From contig CAJCIT010000275.1 in assembly GCA_903970405.1 (NCBI GenBank), positions 1 to 37,814 of the forward strand: a stretch of 37,814 nt of DNA, written 5' to 3'. The stretch's first letter is position 1, and each line of letters begins with the position of its first letter. Shown piece after piece: positions 17,077 through 25,732 of this stretch. The stretch is from Acidobacteriaceae bacterium. GTDB lineage: Bacteria > Acidobacteriota > Terriglobia > Bryobacterales > Bryobacteraceae. A model generated the notes under the pieces. That model was not told the origin of the DNA. It saw nothing but the letters and a program-made list of their open reading frames with translations, and did no database searches. Both the position numbers and the translations under genes were made by a program.

Positions 17077-18306
17077 CTATTCGTAGCGCAGCGCTTCGGC
17101 GGGCATGATCTTGGCGGCGTTGCGCGACGGGTGAAGCGTGGCGAGGAGGCTCACCAACAGCGCGCCGCCGGCCACCCACAGCCCGTCCAGTAAGTTGGCT
17201 TTGAACGGCACGTAGTTGATGGCGTAGACCTCTTCATCGAGGCGGATCAGCCGGAAACGATCGAGCACCTCGCAGGCGGAGTAACCGGCGGCGAGCCCCA
17301 GCAGGCAGCCGACGCAGCCGATAATCAGTCCTTGCACAATGAAGATTCGCCGGATCTGCCGCTGCCGCGCGCCCATGGAGATCAGAATGGCGATGTCGCG
17401 GTTCTTTTCCATCACCAGCATCACCAGCACCACCAGGATGTTCAGCGCCGCAATGAGTTCGATGAGTCCCACCGTGATGAGGCTGACGGCTTTCTCAAGG
17501 CGCAGGGCGTTGAGCAGCGACCGGTTTTGTTCCATCCAGGTGGAGGCGATGAGCTTGGGTCCGGCAATGGCTTCGGCCTGCCGGGCGACTTCCGGCGCGG
17601 CGAAGAGATCATCGAGATGGAGTTCGATCGCATTCACGGTGTCTTCCAGATCGAGGACGTGCTGCGCTTCCTCGAGATTTGTGAACGCCCAAGTGGAATC
17701 CAGATCGTAAAGACCCGATTCAAACGTGCCAACCACCCGAAAGCGGAACACGCTATAGGTTGGCCCCAGCGGCGTGAGTTTGCCCTGGTAGCTGATGACG
17801 CTGGCAACGCTGCCCGGCATGAGGCCGGCCTGCTGCGCGAGTTTGGAACCGACGATGATGCCGGGAGGCCGGCTACCCGCGGCGAGGCCCTTGAGACTAC
17901 CCTGCTTCAAATGACGCAGGAGCTCAGGCGTGGGCGCATCCCGCCCGGTCAGTACGCCCTTGAGAACGGCGCCTTGCCCCAGTTGCGGCCCCTTGATGGC
18001 GATCTGCCCGTAGAGCGTCGGCGTCACGGACGTGACGTGAGGGAGCCGCTGAAGCTTCGGCACTAACTCCTGCCAATTCTCAATGCCGTAAAGGGGCTGG
18101 CGCTCCAAGATGTTCACATGCGCCGTAGCGTTCAGCATGGTGCTTTGGAGCGTGCTCCGAAAGCCGTTGTTGATGGCGAGGGCGATGATGAGCGAGGCGA
18201 CACCGGCGGCGATGCCGATAACTGAGATGACAGTGATGACTGAGATGACAGTTTGCTTGCGCTTGGCGCTCAAATAGCGAACCGCCACCAGCCACTCAAA
18301 CCGCAT
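17077..18306 (-). CDS. LolC/LolE-family lipoprotein-releasing permease
   Basis: This 409-residue MacB/FtsX-type permease begins MRFEWLVAVRYLSAKRKQTVISVITVISVIGIAAGVASLIIALAI in character, which is the LolC/E hallmark. It has one N-terminal helix, a large periplasmic domain (about 45-265) and three C-terminal helices, with the FtsX signature region ALNILVVLVMLVMEKNRDIAIL. It would extract lipoproteins from the inner membrane for transfer to LolA. The ATG at 18306 is 1 nt after the lysS stop; a TTG at 18315 would overlap lysS. No LolD ATPase gene follows on this strand. Confidence 0.9.
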   Translation of the reverse strand: MRFEWLVAVRYLSAKRKQTVISVITVISVIGIAAGVASLIIALAINNGFRSTLQSTMLNATAHVNILERQPLYGIENWQELVPKLQRLPHVTSVTPTLYGQIAIKGPQLGQGAVLKGVLTGRDAPTPELLRHLKQGSLKGLAAGSRPPGIIVGSKLAQQAGLMPGSVASVISYQGKLTPLGPTYSVFRFRVVGTFESGLYDLDSTWAFTNLEEAQHVLDLEDTVNAIELHLDDLFAAPEVARQAEAIAGPKLIASTWMEQNRSLLNALRLEKAVSLITVGLIELIAALNILVVLVMLVMEKNRDIAILISMGARQRQIRRIFIVQGLIIGCVGCLLGLAAGYSACEVLDRFRLIRLDEEVYAINYVPFKANLLDGLWVAGGALLVSLLATLHPSRNAAKIMPAEALRYE

Positions 18307-18307
18307 A

Positions 18308-19807
18308 TTACTCAAGGCCGCGTAACTTCTCGGCGATGCCGATTTCGCCTTCAGGCCGCAACAGCGGGAAGAGGATGACGTCGCGAATGGACTTTGAGCC
18401 CGTGAGGATCATGGTCAAGCGATCGATCCCGATCCCCTCGCCGCCGGTGGGCGGCATGCCATAGCAGAGAGCGCGGAGGTAATCTTCGTCCATCATGTGG
18501 GCCTCTTCGTCGCCGCCCTCCTTCTGCTTCAGTTGGAACTCAAAGCGCTTGCGCTGCTCCCGCGGATCGTTCAACTCAGTGTAAGCATTGCCGATTTCCA
18601 TGCAGGCGGCATAGATTTCGAAACGCTCCACGAAGTTGGGATCGCTGGGCTTTTGTTTGGAGAGCGGCGAGTTTTCCACCGGATAGTCGTAAATAATGGT
18701 TGGCTCGAAGAGTTGCTCTTCGACGTGGCGTTCGAACAATTCGACCAGGGCGGCGCCGGGGCTCGAAGCGCTGGAGTGCTCCTTTAGCCAAGCGGGATCG
18801 GCCACCTGTTCCGGCGCCGGCTTGGGCGAGTGCGGCCAGTATCGGGCCACGGCCTCGCGCATCGAGTACCGCCGAATATTGCCGAAGTCCAAAGTCCGGC
18901 CTTCGTAAGCGACAGCCGCGCCGCCAGTGGCTTCAATAGCCGCGGCGCGCAGCAGATCGCAGGTAAGATCCATCATGCCGCGAAAGTCCGTGTACGCCTG
19001 GTAGAACTCGAGCATCGTGAACTCCGGGTTGTGGTGCTTCGAAATGCCCTCGTTGCGGAAGTTACGGTTGATCTCATAGACGCGTTCCAATCCGCCGGTG
19101 ACCAGGCGCTTGAGGTACAGTTCGGGCGCGATGCGCAGATAAAGATCCAGTTCCAGCGTGTTGTGATGGGTGACGAATGGGCGAGCCGCCGCGCCGCCAT
19201 ACAGGGGCTGCATCATGGGCGTTTCCACTTCGATGTAGCCGCGGTTTTCCAGCTCGCGGCGCAGCGCACCAATGATACGCGCCCGCGTCACGAAGATCTT
19301 GCGGACCTCAGGGTTGGCGATCAAATCGAGGTAACGCTGGCGGTAACGCGTTTCAACATCCTCCAGACCATGCCATTTCTCGGGCAGGGTCAGCAGGATC
19401 TTCGACAGAAACTCGATCCTTTCGACATGCACGCTGAGTTCGCCCGTTCTAGTGCGGAACAGGTAGCCCTCGACGCCGATAATGTCGCCCATGTCGAGCA
19501 GTTGGTAGAGTTCGAAATCGCGCTCGCTGACGGCATCCTTCTTGATGTAGACCTGGAGGAGCTCGCCGTTCTGCTGAAGATGGGCGAAACCGGCCTTGCC
19601 CATCCGGCGCAGCCTCATGATGCGGCCGGCTATGCGGATGTGGAAGGGCTCAGCCAGTTCTTCGGCGGTCTTCGAGCCGAAGCCGCTGAGAATCTCAGGG
19701 ACGGTATGGGTGAAGGCAAAGGCTTGACCGTAAGGACGGAACCCTAATCTTTCGATTTGAGCGATACGTTCGGAGCGCTGACGCAGCAACTCATCTTCTA
19801 ATGCCAA
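18308..19807 (-). CDS. lysS: Lysine--tRNA ligase, class II
   Basis: This enzyme of about 499 residues charges tRNA-Lys. The N-terminal OB-fold ([18 protein letters not shown]) binds the anticodon. Class II motifs are seen in [10 protein letters not shown] (motif 1 region), [23 protein letters not shown] (motif 2) and [24 protein letters not shown] (motif 3). I favour TTG at 19807 because GAGGAG lies 6 nt upstream (19814-19819). The longer GTG start at 19825 is only 3 nt behind a TATACT hexamer (19829-19834 on this strand) and would precede the transcription start. The gene precedes the LolC/E-type permease with a 1-nt gap. Confidence 0.95.
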   Translation of the reverse strand: MALEDELLRQRSERIAQIERLGFRPYGQAFAFTHTVPEILSGFGSKTAEELAEPFHIRIAGRIMRLRRMGKAGFAHLQQNGELLQVYIKKDAVSERDFELYQLLDMGDIIGVEGYLFRTRTGELSVHVERIEFLSKILLTLPEKWHGLEDVETRYRQRYLDLIANPEVRKIFVTRARIIGALRRELENRGYIEVETPMMQPLYGGAAARPFVTHHNTLELDLYLRIAPELYLKRLVTGGLERVYEINRNFRNEGISKHHNPEFTMLEFYQAYTDFRGMMDLTCDLLRAAAIEATGGAAVAYEGRTLDFGNIRRYSMREAVARYWPHSPKPAPEQVADPAWLKEHSSASSPGAALVELFERHVEEQLFEPTIIYDYPVENSPLSKQKPSDPNFVERFEIYAACMEIGNAYTELNDPREQRKRFEFQLKQKEGGDEEAHMMDEDYLRALCYGMPPTGGEGIGIDRLTMILTGSKSIRDVILFPLLRPEGEIGIAEKLRGLE

Positions 19808-19828
19808 AGAAAACTCCTCAAACACCCA

Positions 19829-19834
19829 AGTATA
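19829..19834 (-). promoter_or_regulatory. Candidate -10 hexamer for lysS
   Basis: TATACT on the minus strand, 21 nt before the favoured TTG start of lysS. It faces the divergent TATACT at 19872-19877. Confidence 0.45.
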
Positions 19835-19871
19835 GAAGCCAGGAAAGAATCAGCGGTTTGCCGCGGCGAAG

Positions 19872-19877
19872 TATACT
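19872..19877 (+). promoter_or_regulatory. -10 element of apparent leaderless transcript
   Basis: TATACT is followed after 5 nt by the TTG at 19883, the only start that keeps the glycosyltransferase N-terminus. Confidence 0.5.
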
Positions 19878-19882
19878 GCAAT

Positions 19883-20623
19883 TTGCCTTCGCTATCGGTC
19901 GTTGTCCCCGCTTACAACGAAGAAAACCGGCTCCCCGAGACGCTGAGCCGGCTGACCGGCTTCCTGAACGGGTGTGACTACTCGGCGGTGGAAGTGATTG
20001 TCGTGGACGACGGTTCGCGAGATGGAACCGCGCGCCTTATCGAAGAACAAGCGCAGCGCGATCCCCGCTTTAAGCTCATTCGAAATCCGGGAAATCGAGG
20101 AAAGGGCTATGCCGTTCGACACGGTATGATGAAGGCCACCGGCGACTGGCGCTTGATGACCGACGCCGATCTCTCCACGCCCATCGAACAGTTGATGGCG
20201 CTTCAGAAGCAGGCCGGCGCGGAGAAAGCCTCCGTCGCCATTGGGAGCCGCGCAATGAACCCCAAGCTGATTGAGAAGCATCAACACTGGCTTCGCGAGA
20301 CGGGCGGCCGGTTTTTCAACGTGGTGATGTCAGTGATCACGGGTTTGCCTTTTCGCGATACCCAGTGCGGGTTCAAACTATATCGGGCCGATGCGGCGGA
20401 GGCCGTCTTCTCTCTGCAAAGGCTGAATGGCTTCAGCTTCGACGTGGAAGACATCTTTATCGCCGTCGGTTTGGGGTTCAAGGTCATTGAGGTGCCTGTG
20501 GCTTGGTTCAATGCCGAAGGAACGAAAGTCACGCTGGGCGCCACGGCGCGGGCGTTCGCCGACTTGGTGGGCATCCGCTGGAACGGTTGGAGGGGTAAGT
20601 ACAGGAAGCCGGTTGAGCGGTGA
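19883..20623 (+). CDS. Glycosyltransferase family 2, polyprenyl-phosphate sugar transferase-like
   Basis: This 246-residue protein has a GT-A fold: LSVVVPAYNEENRL at the start, VDDGSRDGT at 41-49, the metal-binding DAD at 94-96 (LMTDADLSTP), and QCGFKLYRADAAEAVF with FSFDVEDIFIA as the acceptor-loop region. This pattern is typical of dolichyl- or undecaprenyl-phosphate glucosyltransferases, which load a sugar on a lipid carrier at the membrane. There is no C-terminal membrane segment. The TTG start follows a -10 hexamer by 5 nt. The gene converges with a methyltransferase gene across a short tandem repeat. Confidence 0.88.
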   Translation: MPSLSVVVPAYNEENRLPETLSRLTGFLNGCDYSAVEVIVVDDGSRDGTARLIEEQAQRDPRFKLIRNPGNRGKGYAVRHGMMKATGDWRLMTDADLSTPIEQLMALQKQAGAEKASVAIGSRAMNPKLIEKHQHWLRETGGRFFNVVMSVITGLPFRDTQCGFKLYRADAAEAVFSLQRLNGFSFDVEDIFIAVGLGFKVIEVPVAWFNAEGTKVTLGATARAFADLVGIRWNGWRGKYRKPVER

Positions 20624-20638
20624 CGCTTCGGCACGTCG

Positions 20639-20694
20639 ACGTCGGATCGCGTCAACGCCGGATCACATCAGCGCCGGATCACATCAGCGCCGGA
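20639..20694. repeat. Short tandem repeat, 16-bp unit, about 3.5 copies
   Basis: The unit GCGCCGGATCACATCA occurs perfectly at 20671-20686, with one mismatch at 20655-20670, with more mismatches at 20639-20654, and as a partial copy at 20687-20694. It lies between two convergent genes and provides the stop codon of the minus-strand gene. Confidence 0.8.
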
Positions 20695-21382
20695 CAATGA
20701 CTTCACGCAGGTGGTCGCGAGTGAGAAAGAACTTCAAGGAGTGGGACTTTTCGAACATACGTTCGATAGACCGGTTGTTGTAATGCCGCACCTTCCGGTT
20801 TCCCCCGGTCGGCGTCAGCAAGAGGGTCTTCGGATCCTGGATGCGGTAGGAGTAGACAGGAATACTGGTAGTCTTCTCATCGGCATGAAAGAAGGCGAGA
20901 ATCAGTCCCCCAGGACGCATAACGCGCAGCAGGCGATCCACCGTCTGTTCCAGCACCGGCGAAGGCAGAAACTGCAATGTATCCCACACCAACGCTCCGT
21001 CGAAGCTAGCGTCGGGAAAACTGAGCAGTTGTTCGAAAAACCGATGAGCCGCGCTGGCCGAGTACTGCGCTTCAAGGTCATTGCCTGGGCCGAAGTATTG
21101 CGCAATCGCCGAGACCACGTCCTCGGACGAGATGCGATGCCCCAGGTTCGTTATGAATGAGATGTTTGCCTGACTGGCGCCGGCAAGGTCAAGGATGGAG
21201 AGCGATTCAGAAATCTGCAACGAACCCGTGAACTGCTCGAAGCCCTTACTCTGGCGGGTGAACGGCGCCATTGCCTTCGCCGTCCGGGTCGGCGGGCGCA
21301 CGGGAGCCGCCCCGCCAGGCTTAACAAGCCCGCCGGGCTTAGCCGAGCCCTCACTGACAGATTTTCGAAATCGATCCCACAA
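20684..21382 (-). CDS. SAM-dependent methyltransferase-like protein
   Basis: The 232-residue protein has a class I methyltransferase pattern: SILDLAGASQANISFI (motif I, with LAGAS instead of the glycine-rich DxGxG), FDGALVWDTLQFLP (motif IV region) and LRVMRPGGLILAFFH (post-motif). The N-terminal about 40 residues are low complexity (AKPGGLVKPGGAAP), encoded by a small GC-rich repeat. The start is TTG with GAGGTGA upstream. It follows the bactofilin gene on the same strand after 76 bp. The changed motif I makes catalytic activity uncertain; the substrate is unknown. Confidence 0.75.
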   Translation of the reverse strand: MWDRFRKSVSEGSAKPGGLVKPGGAAPVRPPTRTAKAMAPFTRQSKGFEQFTGSLQISESLSILDLAGASQANISFITNLGHRISSEDVVSAIAQYFGPGNDLEAQYSASAAHRFFEQLLSFPDASFDGALVWDTLQFLPSPVLEQTVDRLLRVMRPGGLILAFFHADEKTTSIPVYSYRIQDPKTLLLTPTGGNRKVRHYNNRSIERMFEKSHSLKFFLTRDHLREVIVRR

Positions 21383-21458
21383 ACAGGCTCACCTCAACCG
21401 AACAACAGGGCGGGGGCTCCAACACGGCGCCACACGGCCGGAGCCCTCCTCACAGTAT

Positions 21459-22037
21459 TTACGAGGCGCTTCCCCCGCCGGCCACGGTCGCATAGGGGGC
21501 CGGGCTGGCTGGAGACGCCGGCGCGGCGGCTGAGGCGGTTCCGGCAGCGGGCGATCCGGACGCGCGCGACGGCGCAACCGTTTTAGTTATATCGATGCTT
21601 CCCTTGAAGTAGGCGCCGTCCTCAATCATGATGCGAGCGGTCTTAATATCGCCCACCAGTTTGGCTTCCTTCTTGATATCGATCTTATCCAGGACTTCCA
21701 CGTTCCCCTGAATGGACCCAAAAATTACAATATCCCGGGCTTTCAGTCCGGCCTGGACACGGGCATTGGGCCCGATCGTCAGTTTATGCTCCTGGCATTC
21801 AATGGTGCCTTCCACTTCGCCGTCCACCACAAGATCTTCACGGCTGAAGATCTGGCCCTTGACGGTGACGTTCTTTCCGAGCGTCGCGGCGCCCACACTG
21901 CGGGGGGCTGGTTCGGCATCAAATGTTCTAATTGGACTCGACATTACTGGTTCTCTCCCTTGGGGTTCTGCAACCGGCACATTGGCGGGTTGAACTGGCT
22001 TCAAGACCGTATCTTCTTCCTTACGTTTGCTCCACAT
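21459..22037 (-). CDS. Bactofilin (polymer-forming cytoskeletal protein)
   Basis: This 192-residue protein has the bactofilin (DUF583) core at about 48-150, a right-handed beta helix seen as hydrophobic repeats: LGKNVTVKGQIFSREDLVVDGEVEGTI, LTIGPNARVQAGLKARDIVIFGSIQGNV, KIDIKKEAKLVGDIKTARIMIEDGAYFKGSI. The flanks are disordered: an N-terminal charged/Pro region and an Ala/Ser/Pro tail. Bactofilins form nucleotide-free filaments at the inner membrane that organise wall synthesis or appendages. It is divergent from the GAF gene, 105 bp apart. Confidence 0.92.
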   Translation of the reverse strand: MWSKRKEEDTVLKPVQPANVPVAEPQGREPVMSSPIRTFDAEPAPRSVGAATLGKNVTVKGQIFSREDLVVDGEVEGTIECQEHKLTIGPNARVQAGLKARDIVIFGSIQGNVEVLDKIDIKKEAKLVGDIKTARIMIEDGAYFKGSIDITKTVAPSRASGSPAAGTASAAAPASPASPAPYATVAGGGSAS

Positions 22038-22129
22038 TAAGAAGTGAGTCTCCTCGAAAACACTGGCTTCATCGTACTACTACGGGCGAATACACGAACA
22101 TTCAGCGGAACGGCGGCAGATTAATTTGT

Positions 22130-22135
22130 CATAAT
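22130..22135 (+). promoter_or_regulatory. -10 element of apparent leaderless transcript
   Basis: CATAAT is followed after 7 nt by the GTG at 22143. Confidence 0.4.
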
Positions 22136-22142
22136 CTATAAG

Positions 22143-22694
22143 GTGTCTAAAGTCCGGGAACTCGAAATCCAACTGGAGCGCGCCGAACAGCAACTCCGCC
22201 TTTTTCAACAGGTCAGCCGCCTGATGACCAGGGCGACCAGTTTTGACGATATATTGCATGAAATCGTGGAACTGGTCTGCGATTTCATGGCCTGCGACTC
22301 TTGCCTGATCTACCTGGCAGAGGACGGCGAACTGGTGCTCTGTGCCTCGAACGCACCGGCGCGGGGGAACCTGGGTAGGGTCAAACTGAGGTTGGATGAG
22401 GGCTTGACGGGCTGGGTGGCGCGCGAGCGAAGACTGTTGGCGATTTCGCGGGAGGCCTACAACGACCCGCGGTTCAAGTTCTTCAAAGACCTGCCCGAGG
22501 ACACGTTTGAAGCTTTTTTGTCCGCGCCGATCATTTCCCAGGGGAGGGTGGTCGGCGTCATTAACGTGCAGCACCGATTGACCCACAGCCATAGCGGCAG
22601 CGACATGGAGATGCTGAGTACAATCGGCGAACAGATTGGCTGCCTGTTAGTTCTGTCGCGTCTGAGCCGGGAAACGGCTGGCGCACCGGTTTAA
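22143..22694 (+). CDS. GAF domain protein
   Basis: This 183-residue cytoplasmic protein has a short N-terminal coiled coil (VRELEIQLERAEQQLRLFQQVSRLM) and one GAF domain (about 33-175), with DILHEIVELVCDFMACDSCLIYLAEDGELVL, LRLDEGLTGWVARERR and LSAPIISQGRVVGVINVQH. GAF domains bind small ligands or sense redox state. With no output domain it would act through a partner, for example a kinase or cyclase elsewhere. The start is GTG. Its TAA stop overlaps the TAA of the opposing zinc-ribbon gene at TTAA (22691-22694). Confidence 0.88.
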   Translation: MSKVRELEIQLERAEQQLRLFQQVSRLMTRATSFDDILHEIVELVCDFMACDSCLIYLAEDGELVLCASNAPARGNLGRVKLRLDEGLTGWVARERRLLAISREAYNDPRFKFFKDLPEDTFEAFLSAPIISQGRVVGVINVQHRLTHSHSGSDMEMLSTIGEQIGCLLVLSRLSRETAGAPV

Positions 22695-23155
22695 GGGCAG
22701 TCGCTCCGAACTTCAAGAACGCTCGCGGTAACAACTGATCGGGCGTCGTGGCCGCCGCCTGACTGGGCCGCCTGCTCGGGTGCCGCTTCCGGCGGCGTCT
22801 GCGGCGTCGCTTCAGGGTCGACACCGAGCCGGGCACGGAAGCTCACAAAGTTGCAGCGGCACGACGCACAGCGGTATCGGCGCGCGCCCAGTGAAATGAG
22901 GAAGTTCGTAAGCATGTTGGGCCGATAATACTTCTTCGACCAAAAGACCAAATCCGTCCGGAGACACTTCGGACATTTGGCGTAAGCGAGCTTGTCGATA
23001 AGCCAAATGGAGACGGTAAAGCGATGCCTGCAATCCCGGCAGCGGAACGGCTGGATGCCGAAGAAGGCGCCTACGCGTTCTCCCAGGCCGTCGTAACGCG
23101 CCAGGCGAACGCTGTTGCCGTGGCAATTTTCGCATTCAATGGTGGTAATCCTCAT
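22691..23155 (-). CDS. Double zinc-ribbon hypothetical protein
   Basis: The 154-residue protein has four CxxC knuckles: C8-C11, C39-C42, C61-C64 and C96-C99. They make two zinc ribbons in tandem, and the second knuckles of each half align (RCRDCRHRF, RCASCRCNF), suggesting an internal duplication. The C-terminal about 45 residues are Pro/Ala/Glu-rich and likely disordered. No signal or membrane segment is seen. It could bind nucleic acid or protein; the family is not recognised. Its start overlaps the end of the aminotransferase gene by 4 bp, so the two are probably cotranslated. Confidence 0.75.
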   Translation of the reverse strand: MRITTIECENCHGNSVRLARYDGLGERVGAFFGIQPFRCRDCRHRFTVSIWLIDKLAYAKCPKCLRTDLVFWSKKYYRPNMLTNFLISLGARRYRCASCRCNFVSFRARLGVDPEATPQTPPEAAPEQAAQSGGGHDARSVVTASVLEVRSDCP

Positions 23156-24024
23156 CGCGATGCCACCTCCGGCGCGCGGCTCGCCACATAGGCATTGAGA
23201 AACGCCTGGAAAGCAGCGGAAAGCCGCTCCAGTGCTACCGGATTCTGGCCCAAAGCGCGGCCCTCCACGGAAAGCACCGGCATCAGGTCGCGGGTCGTGG
23301 ACGTCATGAAGACCTGATCGGCCGATTCCAGATCCTGAGGCAGAAAATCCCGTTCACGGATCGACACGCCCGGAACCTCGATTTCCTCAAGCAGGATGGC
23401 ACGGGTGACGCCCGGCAGGCAGCCGGACCCTTCCAGCGTTGGCGTCCACACTTCATTGCCGCGTATGACGAAGATGTTAGCGGACGTACACTCGCTGACC
23501 TGCCCGTGCTCATTCAGCAGGATGACTTCGTCTAAGCCGCGCTGATGGGCCTCTTCATTCCAGGTCAGGTTCTGCGCCCAGGAGGTCACCTTGGCCCCGG
23601 CAAACGCACTCGCGGCGTGTCGGCCATGAGGGACATACATGAGATTCGCGCCCGGGCCCCACTGGCTTAAATCCGCCGTAAAAGCAATCACGTCCGAGGC
23701 GCGGGAGAGAGCCGGACCTTCGAAGAGTCCGCCGTGATTGCGTACCACGACCACACGCAGAGTGGCGTTTTGCGCTTGGTTCGCCTCCACCAGTCTCAGC
23801 AACTGGCGCTCCAATTCGTCCTCTGAGATCTCGAACGGAACGTGCAGACGTTCGGCGTCGTGCCGCATGCGCCGGTAGTGGCGGGCCAAAGCGAACAGCA
23901 CGCCTGACTTTACCCGGATGGTGGAGAAGATGCCCCACCCATTCATGAAGCCTACCTGGCCCGGCGCAACCAGAGTTTCGCTGGTACCGCGGATTTCCCC
24001 GTTATGAAGTAAGCAGGAGTGCAT
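23152..24024 (-). CDS. Class IV PLP-dependent aminotransferase (BCAT/ADC lyase/DAT type)
   Basis: This enzyme of about 290 residues belongs to fold type IV: GFMNGWGIFSTIRVKSGVLFALARHYRRM at the N-terminus, VTSWAQNLTWNEEAHQRGLDEVILLNEHGQVSECTSANIF with the candidate PLP lysine in AGAKVTSW, and GSGCLPGVTRAILLE for phosphate binding. It could be a branched-chain aminotransferase, D-amino-acid aminotransferase or aminodeoxychorismate lyase; the sequence alone does not settle it. Two in-frame ATGs exist. The one at 24024 lies 8 nt behind a TAATAT hexamer, while the one at 24030 lies only 2 nt behind and is less likely. Confidence 0.88.
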   Translation of the reverse strand: MHSCLLHNGEIRGTSETLVAPGQVGFMNGWGIFSTIRVKSGVLFALARHYRRMRHDAERLHVPFEISEDELERQLLRLVEANQAQNATLRVVVVRNHGGLFEGPALSRASDVIAFTADLSQWGPGANLMYVPHGRHAASAFAGAKVTSWAQNLTWNEEAHQRGLDEVILLNEHGQVSECTSANIFVIRGNEVWTPTLEGSGCLPGVTRAILLEEIEVPGVSIRERDFLPQDLESADQVFMTSTTRDLMPVLSVEGRALGQNPVALERLSAAFQAFLNAYVASRAPEVASR

Positions 24025-24060
24025 GGACATCTATATTATCGGATAAAACAAGATTGCCGG

Positions 24061-24084
24061 GGAACGCCAATCTCCCGATTGGCG
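24061..24084. repeat. Copy of dispersed palindromic repeat
   Basis: CGCCAATC-TCCC-GATTGGCG (24065-24084) is a perfect 8-bp hairpin preceded by GGAA, matching the repeats at 5473-5543 and 11033-11062. It lies upstream of the aminotransferase gene and downstream of rdgB. Confidence 0.75.
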
Positions 24085-24150
24085 AAGGTCCGCTCAAGCG
24101 TGGATAGCCCAACCGTTCGAATTCTTTTTTCACTATGTCCCAAATGGACG

Positions 24151-24756
24151 TTAATGACCCAAATCTAGTCCTCCAGACCATTCCCGGAATAATGCGCGGA
24201 GCGCATTACCTCGATGGCTGACCTCAAACTTGCGTTCGGGCGTTAGCTCGCCAAACGAACAGGCGAAGGGTTCGTAGAAGAAAAGCGGATCGTAGCCGAA
24301 GCCCCGATCCCCACGGAGTTCGGTAAGGATCAGGCCGGAAACCTCGCCGCGAACGCTCTGGATCAGACGGCCCCGCCGGGCCAATGCGGCGACGGAGACA
24401 AACCGGGCGCGGCGGTTGGCTTGCCCCGCAAGCGATTCCAGGATAAGAGCGTTGTTGGCCGCCTCCGTTGCCCCCACCCCGGCATAACGCGCCGAACGAA
24501 CGCCTGGTGCGCCGCCCAGCGCTTCCACTTCCAGGCCGGAGTCTTCAGCCAGGACGAGCCCGGTAGTGAACCCGGAATAGTAGACGGCCTTGGTGGCAGC
24601 GTTTTCCTCGTAGGTAGCGCCGTCCTCGGCCGGGGGAGCGATGTCGCGGAGGTTCGGCAGCACTTCGACGTTTAAATCCGTGAGGCCCGAACCCTCCCTC
24701 GCCATCAGGAGTTCGCGCAGCTTACCCGCATTGCTGGTGGCGGCGTAGAGCATCAT
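24151..24756 (-). CDS. rdgB: XTP/dITP diphosphatase (RdgB/HAM1)
   Basis: This 201-residue enzyme hydrolyses ITP, dITP and XTP to keep damaged purines out of DNA and [13 protein letters not shown] at the start, [39 protein letters not shown] and [12 protein letters not shown] are the family hallmarks. The gene overlaps the end of rph by ATGA (24753-24756). The pairing rph-rdgB is common in bacteria. Confidence 0.95.
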   Translation of the reverse strand: MMLYAATSNAGKLRELLMAREGSGLTDLNVEVLPNLRDIAPPAEDGATYEENAATKAVYYSGFTTGLVLAEDSGLEVEALGGAPGVRSARYAGVGATEAANNALILESLAGQANRRARFVSVAALARRGRLIQSVRGEVSGLILTELRGDRGFGYDPLFFYEPFACSFGELTPERKFEVSHRGNALRALFREWSGGLDLGH

Positions 24757-25481
24757 GCGGGGATGAGCCCGGCAAGCGTCGCTTTCTGCCGGGCGGTGAG
24801 TTGTGCAACACCAATGCGGGCGAGTGACACTAATTCCGACATTTGGGTATCGTCGAACGGCGCGTGTTCGGCCGTGGCCTGGATTTCGACGAATTGGCCC
24901 TTCCCGGTCATCACCACGTTCATGTCGACTTCCGCGCGCGAATCCTCCTCATAGCAGAGGTCGAGCATCGCCACGCCGCCAACCAGTCCAACGCTGGTGG
25001 CTGCCACGGAATCGATAAGCGGGTTTTTGGCCAGCGCTTTGTACTTCACCAGCGTCCCGATAGCGATGGAGAGGGCAATCCAGGCCCCCGTGATCGCGGC
25101 GGTGCGGGTACCGCCATCGGCCTGCAGGACGTCGCAATCCAGGATCACGCTACGTTCGCCCAGGGCCTGCAGATCCACCACGGCGCGGAGGGAGCGCCCG
25201 ATGAACCGCTGGATTTCGTGCGTCCGGCCGGAGGGTTTGCCCTTGGTCACTTCCCGCGGAGCGCGCGTCGCTGTCGCGCGCGGGAGCATGGAATACTCAG
25301 CCGTTACCCAGCCTTTCCCGGTGTTCCGAAGAAACGGCGGAACCGAATCTTCGATGGTGGCCGCGCATAGCACGCGCGTATTGCCCACTTCGATCAAGAC
25401 CGACCCTTCGGCGGTAACCAGAAACCCCGGCGTGATGGTCAGTCTTCGTGGCTGATCGTTGTTTCTTCCGTCGATTCTCAT
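24753..25481 (-). CDS. rph: Ribonuclease PH
   Basis: This 242-residue phosphorolytic exonuclease trims tRNA 3' ends. [57 protein letters not shown] and [19 protein letters not shown] are diagnostic. The frame is open upstream to 25556, but the MRIDGR start at 25481 is standard and overlaps the preceding small membrane-protein gene by 4 bp. The encoded order small membrane protein, rph, rdgB forms a translationally coupled unit. Confidence 0.96.
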   Translation of the reverse strand: MRIDGRNNDQPRRLTITPGFLVTAEGSVLIEVGNTRVLCAATIEDSVPPFLRNTGKGWVTAEYSMLPRATATRAPREVTKGKPSGRTHEIQRFIGRSLRAVVDLQALGERSVILDCDVLQADGGTRTAAITGAWIALSIAIGTLVKYKALAKNPLIDSVAATSVGLVGGVAMLDLCYEEDSRAEVDMNVVMTGKGQFVEIQATAEHAPFDDTQMSELVSLARIGVAQLTARQKATLAGLIPA

Positions 25482-25630
25482 GACAAACCTGACCTCAAAG
25501 AAAAGAAAAGAAGCGCCGCTAGCAAAATGAGCCCGAGTGAAACCAGAATGAGGCACGGAATTGCGCCCTGCTGTCGTGTTTTTTCAGAAAGCTGCCTTTT
25601 CGAGGCTTTCTTGATTTTGGGAGTCGCCAT
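25478..25630 (-). CDS. Small single-pass membrane protein
   Basis: This 50-residue protein starts at ATG 25630 ([20 protein letters not shown]). It has a basic cytoplasmic N-terminus of about 20 residues and one hydrophobic helix (about 25-45, [18 protein letters not shown]). Its stop overlaps the rph start (ATGA), arguing that it is a true gene. A candidate -10 (TAAGCT) is 8 nt upstream of the ATG. The function is unknown; the topology suggests a small regulator or an anchor for a partner. Confidence 0.6.
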   Translation of the reverse strand: MATPKIKKASKRQLSEKTRQQGAIPCLILVSLGLILLAALLFFSLRSGLS

Positions 25631-25719
25631 CCAACTACAGCTTACTGACAGGCAGAAGCGGGTTGCGCCGGCGGTGCGAGCGCAACCGGTTATCGCGCTG
25701 CTCCGGGTCACGTTAATGA

Positions 25720-25725
25720 TAGATT
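25720..25725 (+). promoter_or_regulatory. -10 element of apparent leaderless transcript
   Basis: TAGATT is followed after 7 nt by the ATG at 25733, with no Shine-Dalgarno sequence between. Confidence 0.35.
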
Positions 25726-25732
25726 CTTTGAC

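Noticed and set aside
18830-19747. 305-codon plus-strand frame opposite lysS
   Set aside because: lysS class II motifs on the minus strand are complete, so this is an antisense shadow despite its length.
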